From Episyrphus balteatus (Eukaryota > Arthropoda > Insecta > Diptera > Syrphidae), in the NCBI RefSeq assembly GCF_945859705.1, contig NC_079135.1, positions 15,192,501 to 15,256,500 of the forward strand: 64,000 nucleotides of DNA. Direction: 5' to 3'. A program made the position numbers and the translations under genes. Shown here in pieces: positions 23,881 through 35,788 of the stretch. The notes under the pieces were generated by a model. That model saw only the letters and a program-made list of their open reading frames with translations, was not told the DNA's origin and ran no database searches. Each line of letters opens with the position of its first letter. Position 1 is the first letter of the stretch.

Positions 23881-26061
23881 CTAGTGTTCTCTAACTCGAA
23901 CCAATTTTTCTGTCCCATGAACATTCAAAGAAAGATATTAGAGGATGAGTCATTCTACAGCTTGGTTTTATATGTATTAGCCGAGTTTTTGTCAACCAAT
24001 AGTTATTTTTCAAAGTCTTCGAACGGTGAAAACTTTGACAAGTTATGAATTTCTTATTTTAACTTTTCATAAAGAGAGTATGCATAAAGTATATGTGCTG
24101 AAGTCTGACTGTTTGTAAGACTAATATTAGGTCTGTTTCTTTCTTTTGATATTTTAACCATATTATTAGAAAGTGTTAAAAAATCAAATGATAAGTCTCC
24201 ATGAAAGGTTTGATATTATTTCAGACAGTAATTTTAATTTCATAGTCTAGTCGAAGTCTCTCGAATGTTTGTAATATAAATTTTTAAGTCCATTAAATGG
24301 ATTGACAATTGATATCCTTTATAAGTGGCGATATGGTCCCTTCAAAATTGAAATGAAATCAATACTCATTAAATATTTAAAATCTTTATTTATATATAGT
24401 ATTTTTTTGTATAACGACACAGGCAATAGAATTTGATCCCTTAAATCAAGAATCCATTTAAAATTTTAATTTCAAAAAGAAACATTTAAAATGCTTCATA
24501 TTTCGCAATTAAAACTTTCCAATTTAAATATTACATTACACAACATATATTACTTCATCATCATCTACAATTTTCTTTTTTTTTTCATCATAACCATGAT
24601 TTTTCATCTGTAAAAAAAAGTTTGAGTATTTTGTTCACTCTCTTTTTTCTTTTTTCGAAGCATTTAAAGTGGCGCGTTGTTCAAAAACTTTTTACTTTTT
24701 AAATCCACAACAAAAGTTAAACTTTTTATAAAACCTTGGGGATAAATAAAATCCCTAAACAATGTGTTGCTGTTAATCTCCGTCAAAAAGAAGAGAGTTG
24801 TTTGTTTTTTTTTTTGGTTTTGCACAAAAAAACTGAAACTGGAAGAATAAAGAAGATTCTTATGATGATTATAGTCAAGGTAACGTATGCTATACTATAC
24901 ATCTAAAAGTCATACGCAAATTACTTTCTTTTTTTGTATCTTGACAACTTTGAAGGACGATGAATTGCTTTTGGTTTGGAATCTTGATGGTGGACAAAGT
25001 AAAATTGCTTTTGCTATAGAAACGAGTAAAAAAAAACCAAAAATTATTTGATGATTTTTTCTTCAAATTCAAATAAAAAAAAAATTAAAGTGTATTTTTA
25101 TGAGGACTTAAAACCCAAGGGAGAACTTAAAAGACGAATAATTTGGCTTGTAAAAGAAATTTCAGTCTACACTTTGAAGTATTGCAAATTGACCATTAAA
25201 TTTAAATCTTCTCTTTCAGGTCAAATGCAAGATTAGATTGCTTTTGGCTAATTGCATTGATTCGAATTGAAAATCGATACAAAAACTCAGAACTTTTGGA
25301 ACTATTGTTCTTTGCTACCTAATTTTGTAATTCAGTTTCCAAAGCTATTAGCAATCAAAAGGATGGACTTGGCTTTCAAAAGAAATTAGATTTATGTACC
25401 TATTTTGGTCAGCAAACATATTTTCTATCGTCCTATTATATTTTTCAATGATATTTACCTCTCTTCTTCAATTTGTACCCATCTCATCTCTGCTATAACA
25501 ATTCTAACTTTCAATTGAATTTATAGTATATCCCTTAGAATGGACCATCACTTTACCCCAAGATCCCTCTTTTGTGCAAACTCAAGTGTACATAACTTGG
25601 GCATTTAGTTTGTGGTTTGCAAAATTTCTCTAAGCTCCATAATCTGGGACGTGGTTTTGAGCTTAAAAGGATTTAACAATGCGATGGGTGAGAGGATGGA
25701 TAGAATTTATGTGTATATGTATGCGTGTATAGTCATGGAATATAAAGGTTTTCTATTTTCCACAAGGCTAACCAAAGAAGAGCATTACATCAAATACACA
25801 CATATGTAACCACAATGCAATGTTCCTCCATTAAGTGTTTCCTTCTATGTTATCATAATAAATTGAAAAAAATGAAGTTATGTGACCTGGTTGTGATTTC
25901 CTGTTTTTGAAATCAGGTGTGCATCTATATGGCTCTATCAGTTGAGGAAGCAAGGGAGGAGGAAAATAATGGGTTTCAATAGTAGAGAAATATAAGGATT
26001 TTTTTTACAAAGCGGATTCATTCACCACTTTCCATAAGCATAATTTTCACTTTCACTCCCA
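23881..26061. other. Intergenic DNA left of the satellite array
   Basis: No gene recognised. Frames of 60-65 codons at 24890, 25048 and 25612 are unconvincing. Just before the array the DNA becomes TTTCATT-rich (26040-26100), which looks like the decayed margin of the satellite. Confidence 0.5.
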
Positions 26062-28589
26062 CTTTCATTTCATTCATAATTCATTCATATTTCATTTATA
26101 TTTCATTCATATTTCATTCATATTTCATTTAATTTCATTTAATTTCATTCATATTTCATTCATATTTCATTCATATTTCATTCATATTTCAATCATATTT
26201 CATTCATATTTCATTCAAATTTAATTCATATTTCAATCATATTTCATTCATATTTCATTCATATTTCATTCATATTTCATTCATATTTCATTCATATTTC
26301 ATTCATATTTCATTCATATTTCATTCATATTTCATTCATATTTCATTCATATTTCATTCATATTTCATTCATATTTCATTCATATTTCATTCATATTTCA
26401 TTCATATTTCATTCATATTTCATTCATATTTCATTCATATTTCATTCATATTTCATTCATATTTCATTCATATTTCATTCATATTTCATTCATATTTCAT
26501 TCATATTTCATTCATATTTCATTCATATTTCATTCATATTTCATTCATATTTCATTCATATTTCATTCATATTTCATTCATATTTCATTCATATTTCATT
26601 CATATTTCATTCATATTTCATTCATATTTCATTCATATTTCATTCATATTTCATTCATATTTCATTCATATTTCATTCATATTTCATTCATATTTCATTC
26701 ATATTCATTCATATTTCATTCATATTTCATTCATATTTCATTCATATTTCATTCATATTTCATTCATATTTCATTCATATTTCAATCATATTTCATTCAT
26801 ATTTCATTCATATTTAATTCATATTTCAATCATATTTCATTCATATTTCATTCATATTTCATTCATATTTCATTCATATTTCATTCATATTTCATTCATA
26901 TTTAATTCATATTTCAATCATATTTCATTCATATTTCATTCATATTTCAATCATATTTCAATCATATTTCATTCATATTTCATTCATATTTCTTTCATAT
27001 TTCATTCATATTTCATTCATATTTCATTCATATTTCATTCATATTTCATTCATATTTCATTCATATTTAATTCATATTTCAATCATATTTCATTCATATT
27101 TCATTCATATTTCATTCATATTTCATTCATATTTAATTCATATTTCAATCATATTTCATTCATATTTCATTCATATTTCAATCATATTTCAATCATATTT
27201 CATTCATATTTCATTCATATTTCATTCATATTTCATTCATATTTCATTCATATTTCATTCATATTTCATTCATATTTCATTCATATTTCATTCATATTTC
27301 ATTCATATTTCATTCATATTTCATTCATATTTCATTCATATTTCATTCATATTTCATTCATATTTCATTCATATTTCTTTCATATTTCATTCATATTTCA
27401 TTCATATTTCATTCATATTTCATTCATATTTCATTCATATTTCATTCATATTTAATTCATATTTCAATCATATTTCATTCATATTTCATTCATATTTCAT
27501 TCATATTTCATTCATATTTAATTCATATTTCAATCATATTTCATTCATATTTCATTCATATTTCAATCATATTTCAATCATATTTCATTCATATTTCATT
27601 CATATTTCATTCATATTTCATTCATATTTAATTCATATTTCAATCATATTTCATTCATATTTCATTCATATTTCATTCATATTTCATTCATATTTCATTC
27701 ATATTTCAATCATATTTCAATCATATTTCATTCATATTTCATTCATATTTCATTCATATTTCATTCATATTTCATTCATATTTCATTCATATTTCATTCA
27801 TATTTCATTCATATTTCATTCATATTTCATTCATATTTCATTCATATTTCATTCATATTTCATTCATATTTCATTCATATTTCATTCATATTTCATTCAT
27901 ATTTCATTCATATTTCATTCATATTTCAATCATATTTAATTCATATTTCAATCATATTTCATTCATATTTCATTCATATTTCATTCATATTTCATTCATA
28001 TTTAATTCATATTTCATTCATATTTCATTCATATTTCATTCATATTTCATTCATATTTCATTCATATTTCATTCATATTTCATTCATATTTCATTCATAT
28101 TTCATTCATATTTCAATCATATTTCATTCATATTTCATTCATATTTAATTCATATTTCAATCATATTTCATTCATATTTCATTCATATTTCATTCATATT
28201 TCATTCATATTTCATTCATATTTCATTCATATTTCATTCATATTTCATTCATATTTCATTCATATTTCTTTCATATTTCATTCATATTTCATTCATATTT
28301 CATTCATATTTCATTCATATTTCATTCATATTTCATTCATATTTAATTCATATTTCAATCATATTTCATTCATATTTCATTCATATTTCATTCATATTTC
28401 ATTCATATTTAATTCATATTTCAATCATATTTCATTCATATTTCATTCATATTTCAATCATATTTCAATCATATTTCATTCATATTTCATTCATATTTCA
28501 TTCATATTTCATTCATATTTCATTCATATTTCATTCATATTTCATTCATATTTCATTCATATTTCATTCATTTCATTGATTTCATTCAT
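26062..28589. repeat. 11-bp satellite array, about 230 units of ATTTCATTCAT
   Basis: Unbroken head-to-tail repetition of ATTTCATTCAT over about 2.5 kb, with degenerate units at both edges. Only a few variants recur: ATTTCAATCAT, ATTTAATTCAT and ATTTCTTTCAT. The variant ATTTAATTCAT is almost always followed directly by ATTTCAATCAT. A one-base deletion near 26702 shifts the phase once. The block ATTTCTTTCAT, six standard units, the variant pair, four standard, the pair, two standard, two ATTTCAATCAT occurs intact at 26988, 27373 and 28264. There are no open frames, since 11 is not a multiple of three and stops are frequent. Confidence 0.97.
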
Positions 28590-29707
28590 CTCTTCCCCCT
28601 TTTCACTGAAATACGCTCCTGACACATTTGGTGTAACTATTATTACAGCGAAGAAACTAAAACAAATATGGTGTTAACAGAATATTGTCTTTTGTGCTCG
28701 TTGGTTGGTACAAAACAATTCATTTATGTGACGGAAATTTCATATGTTGCGCCATTATTGTCATCATCTTGGGGCCAGGAAATATAGTGAAAAGTAGAGA
28801 AGAACAAAAAAGCAAACAAAAGCACTTTAACGTTTCTCCATTTACACACAGCATGAAAAGTTCTTGGTATATAATAATAATGGCAAGGCAAGGATAAATA
28901 AATTCTCTTATGTTGGCCCTTAATGTTAGTGTACGTGTAGTTCTAATTGTTATTATAGTTGCATGTGTAACAGTACCTAACCTTACACTCTTGTTGGGAA
29001 ATTCTTTGCCACATTATTTTATTTTATTTTTCCTGAGATTTTTTTGTTTGGTTATTATTTATTTCTTTGAGTTTAACGAGCCAAAATAAAAAAGAAAGTT
29101 TATATTAAAATTATTATTAGGTACCCTATTCGCATGAATCTTAACAATAAAAATAAGATTTGGTTTATTATCAAAATATTTCAAGACAGTTTGTAGTCTC
29201 TTTTTTTCAAAAAGTTTTTTTCCTTAAAATACCTTCTGCACTCGAAGCAAATGCTAAAAACAAAAATTCAAATTTAATTATGTCATTAAATTTTATTTTT
29301 TATTTTTATTTTACTATTAATTTAGTCAAACAACACTTTCACTTTGTTGATGATATTTTTTTAATTTTAAACAAAAAAAATAATTTACATTCATTAAAAT
29401 GAAATTTATTTGTAATTTTCGAAACAGAACACCAGATTGTTAAGTAATGGTACCAAACCAAATTTCGTGTTTTTTTTTATCTTGTTAGTAAGGAAACCGC
29501 AAAATATTTGAATAATTTAAGCATATTAAAGGATTTCCTCTTGAGGGTATCTTTTGAAAATTTACCTTAATGTTAACTTGTTTACACCTGTCATCATGGG
29601 AATAATGTATACAATGAGAAAACATTATTTTTGAGATATATTTATGAGCAAAACTTTTTGAAAAGAAATAAGAAGAAAAAAAAATATTACAAGTAGTACC
29701 TACTTTA
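28590..29707. other. Intergenic DNA between the satellite and the minisatellite
   Basis: No gene recognised. Open frames at 28685 (70 codons) and 29160 (80 codons) have no supporting features. Confidence 0.5.
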
Positions 29708-30022
29708 CATGACGACAAAGCAACATGGCGACAAGGCGACATGGCGACAAAGCGACAAGGGAACATGGCGACAAGGCGAAAAGGCGACATGGCCACAAGG
29801 CGACAAGGCAACATGGCGACAAGGCGACACATGGCGAAAAGGCGACATGGCGACAAGGCAACATGGCGACAAAGTGACATGGCGACAAGGCGACATGGCG
29901 ACAAGGCTACAAGGTGACAAGGTGACATGGCGACAAGGCGACATTGTGACATGGCGACAAGGCAACATGACAATGTAGCGACATGGCAACGTTGCGATAT
30001 AGCAACATAGCATCATGGCGTC
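29708..30022. repeat. 8-bp minisatellite, GCGACAAG / GCGACATG units
   Basis: About 38 units of GCGACAAG or GCGACATG, with variants such as GCAACATG, GCGAAAAG and GTGACATG, in strongly AT-rich surroundings. The phase shifts in several places. Eight-base units of this sequence contain no stop in several frames, which explains the overlapping 162-, 117-, 89- and 62-codon frames over the array (Ser-Pro-Cys-Arg-His-Val-Ala type repeats). Those frames are by-products, not genes. Confidence 0.95.
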
Positions 30023-31004
30023 ATTCACATTCAATTTTACAAATAAACCAATAAACACAGTAGGTATTATACCTTAATATTCTTTAATCAATATGTTGTT
30101 CTTCAACACAAAAGCAGAATAAAGATTCTCTGTTTACCCTTTTAAACCCACCATCATCAGTGTAAGAGGATAATAATAAAGAGAAGAGAATCCTAGCACA
30201 AAGCTTTCAATTAAGGACATTTTGATAAACGACTTGTACTTGTCTGTCTTTCTCTTTCTCTGCCTGTAATGCAAAATTGCTTATTTATCATTATTTTGCA
30301 TACAACTCACGTTCAAGGAAATCATAGTGAAGCATCAGCAATGGGATGAATATGCGTGACAAGAATTATTTCCCAAGACGAAGCAAACATAAAAGCCCAC
30401 AAAAATATACAACACACACACATACCTATATACAAAACAAAAAAGGAGAAAAAGGGATTTATCTATAGAAGAGTGATCCTTCGTTTTTCCCATTCTTCTT
30501 ATAAAGAAGTCGACCCAAAGACAGACACATCTTTCACATCTATTCATTTTGACATTAAAATATGTTAAGGTTTATCAAAATTGGTGGCGGCAAAATGAAA
30601 ATTGTTGTGTTTCATTAGTTAAAGGAGATGATAGGATATAAGAATTTATAGAGTGTGAGAGTGAGTCAGAACCAAGAGCTCAAAAGTGCTTACTTCATCA
30701 TTAGATTTGTTTTGCTCCTTCACAATAAATTCGTGCTCTATCTTCATGTTGAAATAAGTATATTATTTGTTTTGTCATTGATGAAAGAAACATTCCTTCT
30801 ATAAGTAAAAAGGACTTTTTCAATTTCAATGAACTTTTTATCGCGATCTTCTAGAGAAGCAGATTCTCTTTGAATAAAGGTTAAACAAAAGTTTTCGTAA
30901 ATGAGTCGTTGGGCAGTTTTTAATTATTAGTATGCCAAAATTTATTTACAAGAACAAACATACAAATCTTATGTACAAATGCAATCTACATAAAGAAAGT
31001 GCGG
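30023..31004. other. Intergenic DNA, no gene recognised
   Basis: Contains an ACACACACA-rich stretch near 30410. Complementary 70-codon frames on the two strands at 30335-30568 carry no recognisable domain. Confidence 0.5.
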
Positions 31005-32095
31005 CAAATATGGCCCACCCTTAACATTTTTTAACTTAAACTGTAAATTTAAGTTTAATTCAGTACATTATTCCTTGAAAAATTACAGAAAAATGCAGCC
31101 CACTTGGTGTCATATAAGGCCTAGGGTGGGCTATTTATTGTGTTAAATATGGCTTTCTTCAAGTATTTTCAGCTTAACAGCAACAAAATATAAAAATTAA
31201 AGCTACATTTAACGTGTCAAATATGGTCAGGTAGTCAATATTACCAACAGATAAAGGGGGCCATATTACACACATTGTGTTTTTCTAATTATTTAAACTT
31301 TCGACAAACATTTTATAATCAGTTATAAAACTTGAGCCATAACTACTAATTAAATTCATTACTTTTTTTTAGTGAGTTACAGAAAAATTGCACCTAATAT
31401 GGCCCACTTGGTATTTAATAAGGCAGAGGTTGGTTCATACATGGTGTTAAATATGGCTTTGTTAGAGTAGATTCAGGTGACCGACAGCAACAAAATATAA
31501 AGATTAATGTTAAAGTTATCAAATATGTTCAGTGGATTAATTTTACAAACACATAAGGCGGGCCATATTAGACACATAGCGATTTTTTTAACTTAAACTA
31601 CCTTTTTTTTTGAAACTTGAACTTTAAATTTAATTTATTACTTTATTTTCTGAAAGTTATGGAAATAATGCAGCTATTATGGCCCACTTGGTGTTAAATG
31701 AGACCTAGGGTGGGCCATATTTAACACAGTGATTTTACTTTGTTGAAGAAGAGCCTACATTTAAAGTTGAATTGAAAAAAAAACGTGTGAAATATTTCCA
31801 GTTAACCCATTTCAATAAAACACAATGGGCCATATTACACACACTGGGTTTTTCACTCATTTTAATTTTTAATAAAACCCAAATTAGTAAAATATTGAAA
31901 AATACTTAATTTTAGTTAGTAAAAACCATACAAAATTACCGGTGTCGTAAAATCAAAGCCTGTTACCTCATATTTACAGTGAAAAACTTGACTTTACTAT
32001 TTTTTGACGTATTCGTCATGAATAGTTTTTAATTCGTTTTTTGAGTTAAGTTTAGGAAATACCCAGGTGGGCCATATTACCCACATGGCCCAAAT
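31005..32095. repeat. Decayed tandem repeat, period about 240-300 bp
   Basis: The marker GGCCATATTA(C/G)ACACA occurs near 31261, 31561, 31828 and 32070, and the marker CCCACTTGGTG near 31097, 31401 (as CCCACTTGGTA) and 31680, giving about 3.5 units. Each unit also holds an AGGGTGGGC(C/T)AT word and an AACAGCAACAAAATATAAA word. The units are too diverged for recent expansion. Function unknown, no coding potential. Confidence 0.8.
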
Positions 32096-32392
32096 TAGAC
32101 GTAATTATTCCACCTCTGATCCAGTTTTGTGCGATTTTTTGTATGCAAACGCAAAGTATATAATTTTAGGTCAACACAAATATCGAAGTTCTATTAAAAT
32201 GGTTATAAAGAAAACACTTTGTCGATTTAATTTTTTTCTTTCATATTTTCATGAAAACACAAAATGTCAGTCTATTATTTTTTTTTTTTTCGTTTTTTTT
32301 GTTTCGATATTTACATCTATGAACACATGAACAGGTAACTAGGTCTGATTTTTTTTTTTTTTAGAAAAATTATAAAAAAAAAATAATGAAAA

Positions 32393-32398
32393 TTTATT
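32393..32398 (-). promoter_or_regulatory. Poly(A) signal of the cuticle protein gene
   Basis: AATAAA on the minus strand, 84 bp beyond the TAA stop of the RR-1 cuticle gene, in the sequence GTAATAAATTTTC. The position suits a short 3' untranslated region. Confidence 0.6.
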
Positions 32399-32481
32399 AC
32401 AAACGAACGACTTAGGTATAAACAAAATAATAAAAAAAAGCACACAGTGCCAACAAAACGCACAGCACTCTTGTAACTTGC

Positions 32482-32980
32482 TTATTGTCCCAACTGTTGT
32501 CGGACCTGTCTGTCCTGTTGTTCTTCAGGTGTTGGATGGCTTTCGATGTATTGAATAGCCTTAAGGATGTGATCTGGAATTGGTGGAGGTGTGGGCAAAT
32601 GGGCAGCAACTGGATGGAATCCAGCATCATCGGCTGTGTATGCCAATTCGATGAGTTCACCTTCCGGTGAGTAGTGACGGAAGCCACCGTTGGCATATTG
32701 TCCTCCAATTCCGGACTCTTGTGCGGTCACTCCATTGCTAAGTTCATATTCGTATCCATAGGTACCGTCATTATCCACTTGACTACCAAAACGAAGAACT
32801 TCAACTTCCGGTTCGGCTGCAATGGCTGACCCAACAAGGCATACAGCTAAAATCTTTAAACGTCAAAAACACAAAAGAATAAATTAAAAAATATCCGAAA
32901 GATAGGAAAAAAAATATGTATCCATGAGATTTTTTTTTATCTTTTTTTGGTAGCAAACAAACACTTACAATTTTGAACAT
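32482..32980 (-). CDS. RR-1 cuticle protein (CPR family), Edg78E-like
   Basis: Two coding exons on the minus strand: 32980-32969 (MFKI only) and 32853-32482, separated by a 115-nt intron with GTAAGT donor and TTTAAAG acceptor in phase 0. This tiny first exon interrupting the signal peptide is the usual layout of insect CPR genes. The 127-residue product has a signal peptide (about 1-17, ending VGSAIAA), then a Rebers-Riddiford domain (about 34-93) with YSPEGELIELAYTADDAGF followed by HPVAAHLPTPPP, the RR-1 form that binds chitin in soft cuticle. The tail is Gln/Glu-rich, resembling Drosophila Edg78E and Cpr67F proteins, but exact orthology is not claimed. Secreted structural protein made by epidermis. 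It stands alone; no neighbouring CPR gene lies in the window. Confidence 0.95.
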
Positions 32981-33017
32981 TTTGTGAATGGTTTAAACTC
33001 TGAGAAGATGACCGTTA

Positions 33018-33056
33018 AACTGATGCTGACCTAGTGGTTGAACATATCTTTTATAG
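33018..33056 (-). promoter_or_regulatory. TATA box and initiator of the cuticle protein gene
   Basis: CTATAAAAG on the minus strand at 33056-33048, followed by TCAGC (A at 33027) and TCAGTT (A at 33021), both insect initiator-like, 28-34 bp downstream. Either would give a leader of roughly 40-50 nt before the ATG at 32980. A strong TATA promoter is typical of stage-regulated cuticle genes. Confidence 0.7.
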
Positions 33057-33635
33057 TTGGACACAATTCAAAGCAGCTAAAAAGTTTTAACTTCAAGTCT
33101 GTCACAAAATTGCACAATTTTTTATTTTAGCTCAAATTCATTTGAACATTATGAATATATTTTACAAAATGTTTGTAATAGTAAATGGTGATGGCGGTGG
33201 TGCTGTCAATTTGAACGAATGAGGGGCATCTTCAGATCAATAGAGAGCTTAATTTTTTATGACCAACGCAATTAATGCAAATTTGCTTTTTTGATTAAAA
33301 TATTTCTACATAAAGTTGTGGTAATGAATTTATTTGAAAATAAATTTTGACTCTTCGTAGTGTGTGATAAGTGTCGGTGGGTTAAAAGAAGATTATTATA
33401 ATTTTTTTTTAAAGAGTAGAGGGGAGGGATCGATGTGGAGTAGGTGTAAATTAATATGGGGCTAATTTATTGTGTTTGTTGTGTGTGGAAACCGTATCAG
33501 AAAAAATAAATAATAGCCATTTGAGAAAGAGCATTGACATAGAATAAATAGGAGGAAACCTGGAAGATTTAGCGTCACAATATATTGCTGAGAAAAAATA
33601 ATAAAATAAAAAAAAAAAAAAAAATAAAAATAATA
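33057..33635. other. Upstream region of the cuticle protein gene
   Basis: Non-coding. It would contain any enhancer or hormone response element of the cuticle gene, but I see no motif I can name with confidence. Confidence 0.4.
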
Positions 33636-34177
33636 ACACTGGTCAACAAGGTTTTTGTTACAGACACCAAGATATACTTTTCTATAGGTTTTTTGGGTGC
33701 TGAGCTCGAATCCGAAGTCAGAAAGATTCTATCACATCAGGTTTTTGAGATAATCCCGTTAGAAAATCGAAAATGCCGCTTTTTACCAGTTTTCGAGATT
33801 ATTTCTTAGCTTTTGATTATTTGTTTTAAATAAATTTGTAACGGTTTCTAATAGAACTAAATCTGGTCTTTCTAAATCCGTTTAAATCTTTTAAATATCT
33901 CTTTTCTTCTTTGAGAAATCTGAAATTGAAATCAACGTGTTTGGTATATCTCATGTTTATTTGTTTTTAATAGAAAATCTCGAAATGTTCTTTGCCAATC
34001 GCTTTCAAATTTTGACACAACGTTTCATTTACATTCCAGTAAGTTCTTATCTTGTTTTTAACAAAAAAAAACAATATATTTTTGACGTCGGATTCGAGCT
34101 CAGCACCCAAAAAACCTATAGAAAAGTATATCTTGGTGTCTGTAACAAAAAAAAAGTTTAATTTTGTTGACCAGTGT
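33636..34177. mobile_element. Foldback family E, deletion derivative
   Basis: Starts ACACTGGTCAACAA and ends with the complement TTGTTGACCAGTGT. The first about 400 bp match the left arm of the element at 53266-54220 nearly base for base, then about 400 bp are missing and only the last about 95 bp of the right arm follow. The 74-codon frames inside it recur in the other copy because the DNA is repeated. Confidence 0.85.
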
Positions 34178-35264
34178 AATTAAAAAAATTAAAAATAAAT
34201 AATTCAAAATTACTGATAATTTAAAATAATAAAAAAAAAAATTAATAAATGAATTTAAAGCAATGTTATAATTATTCATTTATCGAAATGGTTTCAAAAT
34301 TTTACATTGTCATATAAAAACAGGAAATTTGCATCATAGTGCTCCTTAAAGTTGTTATGAAATAAAATTAAGTCTCTGCCTATCCTCATCCTAGGGTTTT
34401 AAAAACACAAATATTAAGGGGAGATGTTATACACCAAAGAGCCGTATATTTTGAAAACAGCCTTATGATATTTTTTAAGCTAATTTCTTTTGAATGGTGT
34501 ACCTAACATACCTAACAATTTATTTCGTTTTAATATTTAAAAAATGTTTATTCACATCTACATTTTATTTCTTCCAAAAATTCTTTGTTACACATGAAAT
34601 CAAATAATATTGCTTCGTTTGGTCAAATTTTAAACCAATGTTATAAACTTTACATTTCTTTATAATCCAATTAAAATAATTCTTTAATAAGTTATTGTAT
34701 ACTTTTAAATAGAAACAACAGGTAAGGAGTTGTCGTCTAGTAAATTAAATCTTACTCAATAGTCGAAATACTTCAACTATCAAGAAGACTGTGTTTATAA
34801 CAAAGCCATAGTCTGATACCAAGAGTTGAAAAAATTCAGATCAATTAAAGTTGATCTACTTTTTGTTCAAAAAAAAAATTAAAATCTACTTTTTGTTTTG
34901 AGTAAAAAATTAATTTTTTGTTTAGTTTTTTTTTTTTGGTAATCTTTACCTTACTTTTGATCAAATAAGTTGATGAAAAAATTTTTGAGATTTAATTTAT
35001 TTTTAAATGAATTAGTTTTTTTTTTTTGAACATTTTACTCTTAGACGGTATAGCAACAAAATGGATGCTTATGTAGAAAACAACAAACAGAAACAACAAA
35101 TTTGAAGACATAGAATATTAAATTTTGTTAACAAACTCAAGTTAAAAAAAAACTAACTTTAAATTTTGTTTCACTTTTGATATTTTAAAGTAAGACATAT
35201 TATTTTTAATTTTTAAGTTTAAACAATATTTATTTTCTAATTTTACCATTTATATTGTTATTAA
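34178..35264. other. Intergenic DNA, no gene recognised
   Basis: AT-rich without convincing frames or structure. Confidence 0.5.
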
Positions 35265-35784
35265 CCCTTTCGGACCCAGCGTTACTCTCATGTAACATTT
35301 TTTTTAAAAAATTAAATTAAACAATTTTTTAGGTTACGATGGCTTAATTGAAAGATAATAATGCCTAGTCACTGGATTATTACAAAAAGTTAGTCAAATA
35401 TCATACCTTTAATTTTTTTTATCGAGAAAGGGACTGAAATTCACATTTTTTTTTTTGCAAACAAAATTTTTATATGGTCATAATTTTGAAAGAAAGATAT
35501 AAAAAATGTTAATGCAGAAAGTGTTTTGGTTTTTTGCTTAGAAGAAGAAGCATGCATTATAGTTTCATAAAAAGTTATTTTCTCAGTTCTTCGACTTTTT
35601 TTGGTGGTCATAGGAAGTGCATGTTACTTACATGTAACATGAGAAAAACACATTAGTTTTGCTATTTATTATTTTGGAAAATAACTTTTTGGTATTCATA
35701 TTTCTTAGTTGGGATGTTTTTGACCCGATAATACTGAAAAAAACATTTTTTAATATTGATTTTCATAGCTTGGGTTCGAAAGGG
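35265..35784. mobile_element. piggyBac-like MITE with TTAA target site (520 bp)
   Basis: TTAA at 35261-35264 and 35785-35788 flanks inverted ends CCCTTTCGGACCCAGC and (G)CTTGGGTTCGAAAGGG. TTACTCTCATGTAACA near the left end is paralleled by TTACTTACATGTAACATG in the right half. No transposase. Same superfamily signature as the MITE at 13639 but a different sequence family. Confidence 0.8.
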
Positions 35785-35788
35785 TTAA

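Noticed and set aside
26062..28589. CRISPR-like array
   Set aside because: There are no spacers; it is an uninterrupted tandem satellite in an insect nuclear genome.
29485..30058. Large overlapping frames of 162, 117, 89 and 62 codons, Cys/Pro/Arg/His-rich
   Set aside because: They arise from the 8-bp minisatellite, which lacks stops in several frames on both strands. No non-repetitive coding part with family resemblance is attached.
32412..32708. 98-codon minus-strand frame overlapping the cuticle gene in another frame
   Set aside because: Out-of-frame shadow of the RR-1 coding exon.
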